Source of the DNA: an uncultured Prevotella sp.
GTDB taxonomy: Bacteria > Bacteroidota > Bacteroidia > Bacteroidales > Bacteroidaceae
Length of the DNA: 64,000 bases
Assembly: GCA_946540435.1 (NCBI GenBank)
Contig: CAMNII010000002.1
Coordinates: 1-64,000 of the forward strand
Direction: 5' to 3'
Notes under the pieces: generated by a model
Databases searched by the model: none
Told to the model about the DNA's origin: nothing
The model's input: only the letters and a program-made list of their open reading frames with translations
Program-made: the position numbers and the translations under genes
Shown here: piece by piece, positions 46,105-57,660 of the stretch
Layout of the letters: every line of letters begins with the position of its first letter
Numbering within the stretch: the first letter of the stretch is position 1

Positions 46105-47268
46105 ATGAAACTAAAAAACCTTTTCCTCGCCGCCCTCGTAACCATGCTCGCAGCCTGCGGCGGCAATAACAATGGGCTGACCATCTCTGGTCTCGACCCC
46201 GCTAATTTCGAAGTCATCAACAACGGTCACCCCGTGAAGCTCTATGTGCTGAAGAACGCAGGAAAAATGGAAGTCTGCGTCACCAACTTCGGTGCCCGCA
46301 TCGTCAGCGTCTGCGTGCCCAACAAACAGGGTAACATGACCGATGTCGTCCTCGGTTTCGACAACATCATCCAGTACGGACTCGACCCCGACTCTCTCAA
46401 CAACGACAACAACTTCGGTGCTGCCATCGGACGCTATGCTAACCGCATCAACAAAGGACAAGTCACGATTGCCGGCAAGAAGTATCAGCTGCCGCAGAAC
46501 AACTTCGGACACTGCCTGCACGGCGGACCGGAAGGCTTCCACAACCAGTACTTTGACGTTGTAGAAGTGACCGACAACAGCATCAAGCTCGCCTATACGT
46601 CGGTCGACGGCGAGATGGGCTTCCCCGGAAACCTGCAGACCACCGTCACCTACACCGTGAAGGACGACAACACCCTCGACATGCTCTTCGAGGCAGAAAC
46701 CGACCAGGAGACCATCGTCAACCTGACCAACCACTCCTACTTCAACCTCTCGGGCGACCCCTCCGTGCCCTGCACCGACCATGTGCTCTTCATCAATGCC
46801 GACTACTACACGCCCATCGACTCCACCTTCATGACAACAGGTGAGATCAAGAAGGTATACGGCACACCGATGAACTTCACCAAGCGTCATCCCCTCTACC
46901 AGACCATCGGCGACACCTCGTGGCAGGACATCCGCTATGCCAACGGCTACGACCACAACTGGTGCCTGAACACCTACAAGGATGGAAAGGGCGACGACAC
47001 GAAGGTTGCTGCCAGCGTCTATTCCGAGGCTACCGGCATCTACATGGAGCTTTTCACCGACCAGCCCGGACTGCAGGTATACACCGGCAACTTCCTCGAC
47101 GGCACGGTGACAGGCAAGAACGGTAAGACCTATCCACAGCGTGCCAGCATCTGTCTGGAGCCGCAGACCTATCCCGATGCCCCCAACAAGAAAGAATTCC
47201 CGTCGCCCTATCTCAAACCCGGCGAGAAATACCACCACCACTCAGCCTTCCGCTTCTCTGTAAGATAG
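46105..47268 (+). CDS. galM: aldose 1-epimerase, lipoprotein
   Basis: A second galactose mutarotase-like protein of 387 residues, but exported. It has the lipoprotein signal MKLKNLFLAALVTMLAAC, with Cys 18 as the lipid site. The enzyme motifs are intact: IGRYANRINKGQV, HCLHGGPEGFHN, LTNHSYFNLSG, YDHNWCL and SICLEPQTYPDAPN. It probably works at the periplasmic face of a membrane on sugar released outside the cell, before uptake by the MFS protein. It ends the galactose locus; a strong hairpin follows. Confidence 0.92.
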   Translation: MKLKNLFLAALVTMLAACGGNNNGLTISGLDPANFEVINNGHPVKLYVLKNAGKMEVCVTNFGARIVSVCVPNKQGNMTDVVLGFDNIIQYGLDPDSLNNDNNFGAAIGRYANRINKGQVTIAGKKYQLPQNNFGHCLHGGPEGFHNQYFDVVEVTDNSIKLAYTSVDGEMGFPGNLQTTVTYTVKDDNTLDMLFEAETDQETIVNLTNHSYFNLSGDPSVPCTDHVLFINADYYTPIDSTFMTTGEIKKVYGTPMNFTKRHPLYQTIGDTSWQDIRYANGYDHNWCLNTYKDGKGDDTKVAASVYSEATGIYMELFTDQPGLQVYTGNFLDGTVTGKNGKTYPQRASICLEPQTYPDAPNKKEFPSPYLKPGEKYHHHSAFRFSVR

Positions 47269-47312
47269 GAGTGCGGATGGTCTGTGATACATTATATTAA
47301 ATGTACATGCAC

Positions 47313-47358
47313 TGTCGAAGACTTTTTTGCTGCCTAATCTGCAAAAAAGTCTTCGGCA
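47313..47358. terminator. hairpin terminator after the gal locus
   Basis: A perfect 15-bp stem (CGAAGACTTTTTTGC with GCAAAAAAGTCTTCG) around a 10-base loop, extendable by three further pairs including one G-T. It is followed by ATTTTACATG. The remainder of 47269-47476 shows nothing else recognisable. Confidence 0.75.
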
Positions 47359-47476
47359 TTTTACATGAGAACCGCTATACCGTCAGCCGGAAGCCTACAG
47401 GCATACTTTCGTCAAGAGAATGATGAGCCAGCGATAAAAATCAACAGCATTTCTTTGTTTTTTCCTTAGTAAATTG

Positions 47477-47484
47477 TAACTTTG
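47477..47484 (+). promoter_or_regulatory. -7 promoter element very close to the PCMD start
   Basis: TAACTTTG ends only 8 bases before the ATG at 47493, so transcription would begin within a few bases of the start codon. Confidence 0.7.
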
Positions 47485-47492
47485 CACTCAAA

Positions 47493-48641
47493 ATGGAAAA
47501 AAACGAGTATTTATTCAAGACCGTGTTCATCGCCTGCATAGGCATTATCTGGTGCTCGTCATGCATGAAAGACGAGCCGCTGAACACAGAATGCGACATC
47601 CTCGAGGCATGGGTTGCCGACGGCGTGGCCGATGACTTCTTCTTCACCCCTGACGACCGTCGACTGACAGACATCCCTTCCGATGTCACTCAACTCACCT
47701 TCACCGTAAAACGAACCACGGGGCTGCCTGCCCTGCCTGTCATGTTCCGGCTGACCGACGGTGCCACCATCACTCCGGACAACGGTTCAGCGCAAGACTT
47801 CAGCAGAGGTCCGGTTGCCTATACCGTCACTTCAGAGGACGGCCAGTGGAAACGTATCTACGAAGTAAGCGTTCGCGAAGCACCCCTGCCGAACGACAGC
47901 TACGACTTCGAGCACTTCGATGTCGATGCGCAGGGACACTACTACGAATGGTATGAACTCAATGCCAATGGCGAACGTGATGCCATCTGGGCATCCGGCA
48001 ATGCAGGCTACCTCATTGCCAAACCCAATGCAGCCAAGGACGACTACCCCACTGTCCCCGACGCTAACGGCATCGACGGCTATTGCGTGCGGCTCACCAC
48101 GCGGGCCACGGGTAACTGGGGAAAGACATTCAAGAAGCCCATCGCCGCAGGAAACTTCTTCCTAGGGGCCTTCGATACGAAATATGCCTTGAGCAATACG
48201 CTATGGACCACCCGCATGGGAATACCCTTCACCAAGGAGCCCATCCGTCTGACGGGATTCTATCAGTACCAGCCGGGACCCGTCTTCACCAACAAAGACA
48301 ACCAAACCGTGGAAGGACGTGTTGACGAGCCTAACATCTATGCCGTGCTCTACCTGAACCACGACAGCGAGGGTAATGCCGTCGTGCTGCATGGCGATGA
48401 CGTACTGACAAGCCCGCTCATCGTCCGTAAGACCACGGCTCCGTCGCTGCCTCCGACAAATGAGTGGATGCCCTTCGAACTCACCTTCGAAGGCGACAGC
48501 CCCATCGACGCAGAGCTCCTGGCCAACCGCGGCTACAATCTCGCACTCGTGTTCTCATCGAGCAAGAACGGCGATACGTTCGAGGGTGCCGAAGGAAGCA
48601 CGCTCCTCATCGACGAGGTGAAAATGTACTATGCCGAGTGA
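47493..48641 (+). CDS. PCMD-domain surface lipoprotein
   Basis: A 382-residue lipoprotein. The signal FKTVFIACIGIIWCSSC has a lipobox-like end at Cys 24. An N-terminal Ig-like segment with Bacteroidetes-style phrasing (VTQLTFTVKRTTG) is followed by a C-terminal beta-jelly-roll of the type called PCMD (putative carbohydrate metabolism domain), ending GDTFEGAEGSTLLIDEVKMYY. Members are usually surface-exposed and suspected of glycan binding; function is not proven. It starts a three-gene run with a barrel protein and a second PCMD protein. Confidence 0.8.
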   Translation: MEKNEYLFKTVFIACIGIIWCSSCMKDEPLNTECDILEAWVADGVADDFFFTPDDRRLTDIPSDVTQLTFTVKRTTGLPALPVMFRLTDGATITPDNGSAQDFSRGPVAYTVTSEDGQWKRIYEVSVREAPLPNDSYDFEHFDVDAQGHYYEWYELNANGERDAIWASGNAGYLIAKPNAAKDDYPTVPDANGIDGYCVRLTTRATGNWGKTFKKPIAAGNFFLGAFDTKYALSNTLWTTRMGIPFTKEPIRLTGFYQYQPGPVFTNKDNQTVEGRVDEPNIYAVLYLNHDSEGNAVVLHGDDVLTSPLIVRKTTAPSLPPTNEWMPFELTFEGDSPIDAELLANRGYNLALVFSSSKNGDTFEGAEGSTLLIDEVKMYYAE

Positions 48642-48686
48642 ATGCTGCGTACTGAATGTTGAGTATAGAATGTTAAGAGTAAGACA

Positions 48687-49439
48687 ATGAAAAGATTTAT
48701 CACCATATCACTGGCTCTCCTCGCCACATCATTGTTGGCTACGCGGGCAGCCACGCCCGAAGACTGGTGGCTGAAAGCCCGTCTGGGCTATGCCATTGGC
48801 GGAACAGCCCCACTGGGCATCCCTGCCACCATCCGCAGCATCGACAAGTTCAGCCCGACGGCCAATATCAGCATGGGAGCCGACGCCGGCCTCACCCTCA
48901 AAGGGCCATGGGGCATTGCCGCCTCACTCTATCTGGCCAACAAAGGCATGGACACCGAGGTCACCACCAAGGGCTACCACATGGCACTGCGGATGGACGA
49001 TAGCGAGATGGAAGGCGTCTATACCGGACACGTACGCCAGCAGGCCACCCAATGGATGATGACCGTTCCCGTGACGGCAACCTGCCAGATAGCTGAGAAG
49101 TGGCAGCTGCGGGCTGGTCCATACGCCTCACTCCTGCTCTCAAGAGACTTCAGCGGCTATGCCTACGACGGCTACCTGCGCAAGGACGACCCCACCGGTC
49201 CCAAAGTCGTCATGGGCAACACTGAGGGCGAATGGGCCACCTACGACTTCTCCGACGACATGCGCCGCATGCAGGTGGGCATCCTCGTCGGAGCCGACTG
49301 GCAGATAGCCGGCCGATGGGGACTCTCCGCCGACCTGCAGTGGGGACTGACAGGTATCCATCACAGCAGCTTCAAGACCGTCGAGCAGACCCTCTACCCC
49401 ATCTACGGCACCATCGCCGTCACCTATCAGATCAGATAA
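48687..49439 (+). CDS. outer-membrane beta-barrel protein
   Basis: A 250-residue protein with a signal peptide (ISLALLATSLLATRA) and alternating strands (GGTAPLGIPATIRS, WGIAASLYLANKGM, WQLRAGPYASLLLSRDFSGY), closing with an aromatic-poor final strand YPIYGTIAVTYQIR typical of 8-strand PorT/OmpX-like barrels. No enzymatic motif is seen. It sits between the two PCMD-type genes, which suggests that all three act together at the outer membrane. Confidence 0.8.
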   Translation: MKRFITISLALLATSLLATRAATPEDWWLKARLGYAIGGTAPLGIPATIRSIDKFSPTANISMGADAGLTLKGPWGIAASLYLANKGMDTEVTTKGYHMALRMDDSEMEGVYTGHVRQQATQWMMTVPVTATCQIAEKWQLRAGPYASLLLSRDFSGYAYDGYLRKDDPTGPKVVMGNTEGEWATYDFSDDMRRMQVGILVGADWQIAGRWGLSADLQWGLTGIHHSSFKTVEQTLYPIYGTIAVTYQIR

Positions 49440-49462
49440 TCAAACGACAAAACAAGAATACA

Positions 49463-50974
49463 ATGAAGAAATTATTTACCCTCATGCTCATGGCTGCCAT
49501 GACGATGGCCACATGGGCTACCGACTACGATGAAGAAATCATCGTCACCGTGAATGGAACCAGCTCACAACAGCATGGCATCATCAGCGTCGTCGAGGAC
49601 GGCGACACCTACACCCTCACCCTGAAGAACTTCGTCCTGCAGAGCGAAGACGGCCCCATGGGCGTCGGCAACATAGAGCTGACTGGCATCGTGCCGCAGC
49701 AGAGCGCCACCGCCACCATCCTGAAAGCCCAGGACAATGTCATCATCACCGAAGGCAACGACCCGTCAGTGCCCTTCTGGATGGCATCCATGCTGCCACC
49801 CGTACCCGTCGACCTTGTCGCTGCCATCAGCGGTGACCACCTGCGTGCATCCATCCACATCAACATGATGGAAACACTCGAACAAATCATCGAGGTGACC
49901 ATCGGCAGCGGATATCAGATGCGCAACCAGGGATTTGAAAAATGGCACGCCAGTGCAGAAAACTACGAGGAACCCAACGGATGGCACTCCTTCGAGAGCG
50001 CTACAGGCTCCTTCGTAGCACTCACCGGACACCACATGCAGAAGTCGGCCGATGCACACGGCGGAGAAACCTCGGCCCGCATCTATTCCACCACCGTCCT
50101 CTTCACCATCGTGGCCAACGGAACCATGACCACCGGACGCATGAGCGCCAACGCTATGTCGGCAACCGACCCAAAGAACAATGCCTTCCTCGACACCTCG
50201 CTCACCGATGTCGACGGCAACGGAGACCCCTTCTACATGCCCCTCGTGGCACGTCCCGACTCACTCGTCCTCTGGATGAAGTTCAAGCAGGGAACGGCTA
50301 ACGCCTCGCATCCCTATGCCACCGTCAGCGCCGCCATCACCGACGGCACCTACTACCAGGACCCCGAGGACAAAGAATACAACAATGTCATTGCACGGGC
50401 TAAGAACAATGTGATTGCCGAGACCAACGGGGAGTGGAAGCACATCAGCATACCTTTCGAATACACCGATGCACAACTCGACCCGAAAGCCATCCTCGTA
50501 ACCATCTCCACCAATGCCGACGCCGGACAGGGCAGCAACAACGACGAAGTACTCGTCGACGACATCGCCCTCGTCTACAATGCCAATGTGACAGCTATCA
50601 CTGTCGACGGGAATGCCGTCGAAGGGTTCACCCCGGAGCAGACGACCTACGAGGCCACCACGGAGAAAGTGCTGACCGCCGACGACATCGACGCTACCGT
50701 AGAAGGACGTGGAGCCCATGTCCTGAAGACCGTCAACAAGACCGACAACGGCTACGAATGCGTCGTCGAAGCCCTCACAGCCGACCTCACCGTCCTGAAC
50801 CGCTATGTCATCAACGTCAAGGACGTCAGCGACGGCGTACGCACCGTCAACAACCGTAAGCAGGCAACAGCCACCTATTATACCGTCAGCGGACAGCAGG
50901 CGTCAGTCCTCCTGCCTGGACAGACCTACATCCGCATCGCTGCCGACGGCACCGTCACGAAAGTAAGACGATAA
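49463..50974 (+). CDS. calycin-like plus PCMD domain protein
   Basis: A 503-residue exported protein. The signal peptide MKKLFTLMLMAAMTMATWA sets the start; the ORF-track extension is out of the correct reading context. The first domain (about 25-130) is a calycin-like barrel (VTVNGTSSQQHGIISVVEDG). The second (about 150-375) is a PCMD jelly-roll (QGFEKWHASAENYEEPNGWHS, SSNNDEVLVDDIALVYN-like end). A C-terminal stretch (ATYYTVSGQQAS...RIAADGTVTKVRR) resembles the tail of the giant BspA-like protein. I infer a secreted glycan-binding role. It is 24 bases downstream of the barrel gene. Confidence 0.78.
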   Translation: MKKLFTLMLMAAMTMATWATDYDEEIIVTVNGTSSQQHGIISVVEDGDTYTLTLKNFVLQSEDGPMGVGNIELTGIVPQQSATATILKAQDNVIITEGNDPSVPFWMASMLPPVPVDLVAAISGDHLRASIHINMMETLEQIIEVTIGSGYQMRNQGFEKWHASAENYEEPNGWHSFESATGSFVALTGHHMQKSADAHGGETSARIYSTTVLFTIVANGTMTTGRMSANAMSATDPKNNAFLDTSLTDVDGNGDPFYMPLVARPDSLVLWMKFKQGTANASHPYATVSAAITDGTYYQDPEDKEYNNVIARAKNNVIAETNGEWKHISIPFEYTDAQLDPKAILVTISTNADAGQGSNNDEVLVDDIALVYNANVTAITVDGNAVEGFTPEQTTYEATTEKVLTADDIDATVEGRGAHVLKTVNKTDNGYECVVEALTADLTVLNRYVINVKDVSDGVRTVNNRKQATATYYTVSGQQASVLLPGQTYIRIAADGTVTKVRR

Positions 50975-50997
50975 CGGCGCCGGAAAGCCATCAACCA

Positions 50998-51045
50998 TCA
51001 GCGGAACTGCCTGCCTTGGTGTGCAGGCAGTTCCGCTGAAAAACA
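50998..51045 (+). terminator. intrinsic terminator after the calycin-PCMD gene
   Basis: A perfect 16-bp stem (CAGCGGAACTGCCTGC with GCAGGCAGTTCCGCTG) with an 8-base loop, then AAAAACAAC. Downstream, 51070-51115 carries two copies of CCCGCCTATCAG with no clear role. Confidence 0.8.
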
Positions 51046-51179
51046 ACAAAACACTTTGACAACGCCCGTCCCCGCCTATCAGCCTGACACCCCCCGCCTA
51101 TCAGGCGGCCACACCCCGCAAACCTAATGAATTGAACAAGTTTTCCATACCACTAACTTAACAACCGATACACATACTT

Positions 51180-52727
51180 ATGAAGAAGTTAACCATTCTC
51201 CTAATGGCTTTGGCAACCACCCTATCGGGCAAAGCCGATAACGAAGCCCATCTCATCATCCATGCCGACCGGCCCGGTGCCACCATCAACAAGGAAATCT
51301 ACGGACAGTTTGCCGAACACCTCGGCTCATGCATCTACGGAGGCCTGTGGGTCGGAAAGGACTCCCCTATTCCCAATATCAACGGCTACCGCAAAGACGT
51401 CTTCGAAGCACTGAAGACCCTCCAGGTGCCGGTGCTGCGATGGCCCGGCGGATGCTTTGCCGACGACTACCACTGGACCGACGGCATCGGGCCACAGGAG
51501 CAACGCCCCACGCTGCGCAACAACAACTGGGGCGGAACCATCGAGGACAACTCCTTCGGCACCCATGAGTTCCTGAACCTCTGCGAGATGCTGGGCTGTG
51601 AGCCCTACGTCTGCGGAAACGTAGGGTCGGGAACCGTCAAGGAAATGGCACAATGGGTGGAATACATGACCAGCGACGGCGACACACCCATGGCACGCCT
51701 GCGCCGGCAAAACGGCCGCGAGAAGCCCTGGCGGGTGAAATACTTCGGCATCGGAAACGAAGCATGGGGATGTGGCGGAAACATGACACCGGAATACTAT
51801 AGCAACGAGTTCCGGCGCTATAACACCTATCTGCGCGACCAGAGCGGCAACAGGCTCTTCCGTATCGCCTCCGGAGCCTCCGACTACGACTACAACTGGA
51901 CACGCGTGCTGATGAGAAACATCGGCGACCGCATGCAAGGCATCTCCGTCCACTACTACACCGTGAAAGACTGGGGACGCAAAGGAAAAGCCACCATCTT
52001 CACCCCCGACGAATACTACATGACACTCGAGAAGTGTATCGACATCGATCCCGTACTGGCTAAGCACTGCAGCATCATGGACGAGACAGACCCACGCCGC
52101 CGCATCGCCCTGATGGTCGACGAATGGGGTACATGGTGGGACGAGGAACCAGGCACCATCGCCGGACACCTCTACCAGCAGAATTCCCTGCGCGATGCCA
52201 TCGTCGCATCGCTCATGCTCAATATCTTCCACCAGTACACCTATCGCGTGAAGATGGCAAACATCGCACAGGTGGTCAACGTACTGCAGTCCATGATACT
52301 CACCGACCAGAAAGGACGGGGACACATGGTACTCACACCCACCTACCACATCTTTGAGATGTACCGGCCCTTCCAGGAAGCCACACACCTGCCCGTTGAC
52401 CTCACCAACGACTTCATCAAGACGGCCGAAGGCAAGACGCTGCCCCTACTGTCTGCATCGGCAGCACGTACCGCCGACGGCACCATCGTCCTCGCCGTCA
52501 CCAACTGCTCGCTGACCGACGGTAAAGCATTCGACGTGGAACTACGCGGTACCGACATCACTTCTGCACAGGGACGCATCCTCACTGCCGACGAGGCCAC
52601 CGCCTTCAACGATTTCGACCATCCTGAAGTAGTGAAACCGGCAACTTTCAGCAGCTTCAAGATTGCCGACAACAAGCTATCGCTCGACGTTCCCGCACGC
52701 TCCGTCGTCGTCATGGAGCTGAAGTAA
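51180..52727 (+). CDS. alpha-N-arabinofuranosidase (GH51), exported
   Basis: A 515-residue secreted glycoside hydrolase removing arabinofuranose from arabinoxylan or arabinan. After the signal peptide comes the GH51 entry sequence [20 protein letters not shown], then [14 protein letters not shown], the acid/base Glu in [10 protein letters not shown] (about 193) and the nucleophile Glu in MVDEWGTWW (about 313). A C-terminal beta domain completes it. It is monocistronic and is followed by a 22-bp-phased repeat array. Confidence 0.93.
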   Translation: MKKLTILLMALATTLSGKADNEAHLIIHADRPGATINKEIYGQFAEHLGSCIYGGLWVGKDSPIPNINGYRKDVFEALKTLQVPVLRWPGGCFADDYHWTDGIGPQEQRPTLRNNNWGGTIEDNSFGTHEFLNLCEMLGCEPYVCGNVGSGTVKEMAQWVEYMTSDGDTPMARLRRQNGREKPWRVKYFGIGNEAWGCGGNMTPEYYSNEFRRYNTYLRDQSGNRLFRIASGASDYDYNWTRVLMRNIGDRMQGISVHYYTVKDWGRKGKATIFTPDEYYMTLEKCIDIDPVLAKHCSIMDETDPRRRIALMVDEWGTWWDEEPGTIAGHLYQQNSLRDAIVASLMLNIFHQYTYRVKMANIAQVVNVLQSMILTDQKGRGHMVLTPTYHIFEMYRPFQEATHLPVDLTNDFIKTAEGKTLPLLSASAARTADGTIVLAVTNCSLTDGKAFDVELRGTDITSAQGRILTADEATAFNDFDHPEVVKPATFSSFKIADNKLSLDVPARSVVVMELK

Positions 52728-52751
52728 AAACAAGAAGGTAAGGATGCTCCG

Positions 52752-52816
52752 ACCAAAATAGGTTATTTTGGTCACCAAAATAGGCTATTTTGGTCATCAA
52801 AATAAGCTATTTTGGT
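52752..52816. repeat. three palindromes at 22-bp spacing
   Basis: Three 21-bp inverted repeats (ACCAAAATAG-x-CTATTTTGGT type) start at 52752, 52774 and 52796, exactly 22 bases apart. Arms differ by only one or two bases between copies. They lie directly after the GH51 gene and could be protein-binding sites on one face of the helix. Confidence 0.88.
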
Positions 52817-52838
52817 CGGACGTTCCTTACTATCGTCA

Positions 52839-53080
52839 CAGACGACCCTTACCATTCGGTTTCCCAACCCTTATTCTCGGGCTTGCCAATCCTTACTATT
52901 CTGTTTCCCAACCCTTATTCTCGGGCTTGCCAACCCTTACTATTCTGCTTCCCAACCCTTACTCTCGGGTTTGCCAAGCCTTACTATTCTGCTTCCCAAC
53001 CCTTACTTTCGAGCCCGCCGATGCATAGTTTTGGGCAGTGGCTACCCTTACTTTCGAGCCCGCCGATGCATCGTGTTGGC
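52839..53080. repeat. 44-bp (2 x 22) tandem repeats
   Basis: After a less regular stretch, five 44-bp units begin at 52861, 52905, 52949, 52993 and 53037. Each unit divides into two related 22-bp halves (TTCCCAACCCTTATTCTCGG and TTGCCAATCCTTACTATTCT). The phase continues that of the palindromes. All three forward frames are open through the array, which is a by-product of the repeat and not evidence of coding. Confidence 0.85.
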
Positions 53081-53203
53081 TGTTTCGGTTCATTCCCTAA
53101 GCAGTGCTGGTGCATAGCATCACGCCGCCCAATACCTGTTGTGGCATTTGCCATAGCATGGCGTTTACAACGATAAGCAAGGAGATTTGAGATTGATACA
53201 GAC

Positions 53204-53237
53204 AAAAAAAGCGCCGACCTTCCGGGCCGGCGCTTCT
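53204..53237 (-). terminator. intrinsic terminator for the Wza-like gene
   Basis: On the minus strand AAGCGCCGGCC pairs with GGTCGGCGCTT (one G-T pair) and is followed by TTTTT. It is 16 bases past the stop of the polysaccharide export gene. Confidence 0.85.
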
Positions 53238-53252
53238 TTATAGTGATGATGG

Positions 53253-54059
53253 TTAATTCAGGATGTTATAGAGCAGCGAGGTGAGCGAGATCAGGATGCT
53301 CGTTGCCGAGAACCACAAGGTGGTGGACTGACCGATGTCAGAGTTCTTGGCCTTGGTTTGGTTGGGCGTAACATAGATAATATCGTTCTGCTGGAGATAA
53401 TAGTAGGGCGAGTTGATGATGTCTGCCTTGGTCAGGTCGAGTCTGACGGAATGCTTCTCTCCTTTATTGTCCTCGCGGATGAGCAGCACATTGTCGCGAC
53501 GACCGTAGATAGACAGGTCGCCGGCCTGGGCGAGGGCTTCGAGGATGCTCATCTTCTCCGATGCCACGGAGACGACTCCCGGACGGTTCACCTCACCGGT
53601 GACGGTGACGCGGTAGTTCGACATCTTCACGGTGACGATGAGTTTCGTATCGTCGCTGAAGTGGCTGCGGATGAGGCTCTCAATATATTTTTCGCACTCA
53701 GTCTTGGTCATTCCCTCTACACGGATACGTCCGACGACGGGGAAGTTGATGGTGCCGTCGTTGTCGACCAGATAGGTCAGCATCGAGCCGCCATAGGAAG
53801 TGTTCACCTGACCTCCGGGCTGCAGCGTGCTGCGTACCATCAGGTTGAACGGACGCTCGGCCATACCGTCGGGGTCGTCAGAATTCACGGTGATTGTCAG
53901 GATGTCTTTCGGCATGATGCGGGCATCATAGAGTCCACGCGATGCTGAAAGGTCTACGCTCTCCATGTCTTGGAAGTAAGGAACCTGCTTATAGCTCTGG
54001 CAGCCGGTCATCAGGACAGCTGCTACTGCAGCCATGATGACGAAAAGGGATTTCTTCAT
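53253..54059 (-). CDS. polysaccharide export lipoprotein (Wza/SLBB family)
   Basis: A 268-residue outer-membrane lipoprotein. The signal peptide ends in LMTGC, with Cys 20 as the lipid site. An N-terminal Poly_export domain (about 45-140; DARIMPKDILTITVNSDDPD) is followed by an SLBB domain (about 145-235; YRVTVTGEVNRPGVVSV), then a C-terminal hydrophobic segment (LWFSATSILISLTSLLYNIL). Homologues form capsule or exopolysaccharide export channels together with a Wzc-type kinase. No Wzc or glycosyltransferase is adjacent here; the gene has its own promoter and terminator. Confidence 0.88.
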   Translation of the reverse strand: MKKSLFVIMAAVAAVLMTGCQSYKQVPYFQDMESVDLSASRGLYDARIMPKDILTITVNSDDPDGMAERPFNLMVRSTLQPGGQVNTSYGGSMLTYLVDNDGTINFPVVGRIRVEGMTKTECEKYIESLIRSHFSDDTKLIVTVKMSNYRVTVTGEVNRPGVVSVASEKMSILEALAQAGDLSIYGRRDNVLLIREDNKGEKHSVRLDLTKADIINSPYYYLQQNDIIYVTPNQTKAKNSDIGQSTTLWFSATSILISLTSLLYNILN

Positions 54060-54096
54060 GTTGTGTTGAGTGTTGTTCTTTGTTTATAATTTCTTG

Positions 54097-54104
54097 CAAA
54101 ATTA
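54097..54104 (-). promoter_or_regulatory. -7 promoter element for the Wza-like gene
   Basis: TAATTTTG on the minus strand, 38 bases ahead of the start of the export lipoprotein gene. Confidence 0.7.
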
Positions 54105-54197
54105 CGGAGTTTTTTTTACATGAACAAATATTTCGTTATTTTTCTCTCTACTTTACACTTTTTTACTAAACCTTGCTGAAATGTGAAAAAAAATGTG

Positions 54198-54205
54198 TAG
54201 CTTTG
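54198..54205 (+). promoter_or_regulatory. -7 promoter element for the porin gene
   Basis: TAGCTTTG, 44 bases before the porin ATG, divergent from the Wza-like promoter. Confidence 0.7.
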
Positions 54206-54248
54206 CAGCCACATTATTAATTATTAGACAAACAATTCAAAAAAGGTA

Positions 54249-55256
54249 ATGAAGAAAATGATTTTGATGGCCACCGTGCTGCTTTCAACACTGTCGGCCA
54301 ATGCACAAGACACGAAAACCCCTGCATGGATCAATAATGTGAAACTGAGCGGCTACGGCATGTTCCAGTACCGGGCCGAAGATCAGGAAAACGCCGAGCA
54401 TAACGAGTTCCAGCTCCGACTGGTGCGTCTGGCTCTTGACGGCCGCGCCTCGAAGGACTGGTACTGGAAGATCCAGATGCAGATTAATGGCACACCGCGA
54501 CTGGTCGATGCCTTCACGGAGTGGCAGAAATATGACTTTTTCAAGGTAAAGGGCGGACAGTTCAAGCGGCCGTTCACCTTCGAGAACCCCATGCACCCCA
54601 TCACCCAAGGCTTCATGTCCTACTCACAACCCGTCTCGAAGCTGGCTGGCTTCTCCGACCGCACCGGCGAACAGGCCTCCAACGGCCGCGACCTCGGTGT
54701 GCAGGTGCAGGGTGACTTCCTGAAGAACAAGGAAGGCCGCTACCTGTTGCACTATCAGGTGGGCGTCTTCAACGGTCAGGGCATCAACGTGACCAAGGAC
54801 GGCGACGAGCGCAAGGACATCATCGGCGGCGCATGGGTAATGCCCGTCGAGGGTATGCGCATCGGTGCCTTCGGATGGACCGGAAGCCGCGACCATGTGA
54901 GCAAGAACCGCTACGCCATCTCCGGTGAATACGTCAAGAACGACTGGACGTTCCGCTCTGAGTATATCCACAGCCAGGGCTACAGCGTCACCAATGCCAC
55001 CCTGGGCGACAAGGCCGACGGCTGGTATGCGCTGTGCATCGCTCCTATCGTCAAGAACAAGTTCCACGTGAAGGCCCGCTACGACTGCTACCGCAACGAG
55101 AAGACCTGGGAGTCGTCGAAGACCTACTACGAGATTGGTGCCGACTATTCATTCAACAAGAACACCCAGCTGTTCGTGGAATACGCACTCGTCAACAACC
55201 GTGCCGCCCACAAGAACCACAACCTCGTGGACGTGCAGCTTGACTTCAGATTCTAA
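54249..55256 (+). CDS. phosphate-selective porin O/P-like outer-membrane protein
   Basis: A 335-residue outer-membrane porin of the OprO/OprP family. After the signal peptide (VLLSTLSANAQ) it has the N-terminal strand VKLSGYGMFQYRAE, the Arg-rich FQLRLVRLALDGR and WKIQMQINGTPRLVDAFTEW, then the family's FKVKGGQFKRPFTFENP. The C-terminal strand ends with DVQLDFRF and a final Phe, as required for barrel insertion. The ion actually carried is unknown; phosphate would fit the pyrophosphatase gene 26 bases downstream. Confidence 0.85.
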   Translation: MKKMILMATVLLSTLSANAQDTKTPAWINNVKLSGYGMFQYRAEDQENAEHNEFQLRLVRLALDGRASKDWYWKIQMQINGTPRLVDAFTEWQKYDFFKVKGGQFKRPFTFENPMHPITQGFMSYSQPVSKLAGFSDRTGEQASNGRDLGVQVQGDFLKNKEGRYLLHYQVGVFNGQGINVTKDGDERKDIIGGAWVMPVEGMRIGAFGWTGSRDHVSKNRYAISGEYVKNDWTFRSEYIHSQGYSVTNATLGDKADGWYALCIAPIVKNKFHVKARYDCYRNEKTWESSKTYYEIGADYSFNKNTQLFVEYALVNNRAAHKNHNLVDVQLDFRF

Positions 55257-55282
55257 TAACTAATCCTAACAATATTATTATT

Positions 55283-57475
<2,193 letters not shown>

Positions 57476-57505
57476 TCATCGTAGACGACCATACAAGAAA
57501 AGACG

Positions 57506-57545
57506 AAAGGCTTGGTTTTCTTCATGAGAACCAAGCCTTTTACCT
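57506..57545 (+). terminator. intrinsic terminator after the pyrophosphatase gene
   Basis: A 12-bp stem (AAAGGCTTGGTT with AACCAAGCCTTT) followed by TACCTTTC. Confidence 0.78.
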
Positions 57546-57628
57546 TTCAAAAACTGACAAAGCACAACGTTTCTGACGTGTAAAGAGAAAAAAACAGATA
57601 TTTCCTTTGTACTTTGTAAACTTTTTTA

Positions 57629-57636
57629 TAATTTTG
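57629..57636 (+). promoter_or_regulatory. -7 promoter element for the His-rich gene
   Basis: TAATTTTG, 25 bases before the ATG at 57661. It indicates that the ORF-track start at 57607 is upstream of transcription. Confidence 0.7.
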
Positions 57637-57660
57637 CAGCCTAATAATGTTAATTCAGGC

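Noticed and set aside
46111-47241. 376-residue minus-strand ORF opposite the lipoprotein galM
   Set aside because: It is a shadow of a well-supported enzyme gene with no recognisable motif.
52768-53176. Three overlapping plus-strand ORFs (86, 128 and 101 residues)
   Set aside because: All three frames are open because the 22/44-bp repeat is not a multiple of three; the translations are just repeat readings.
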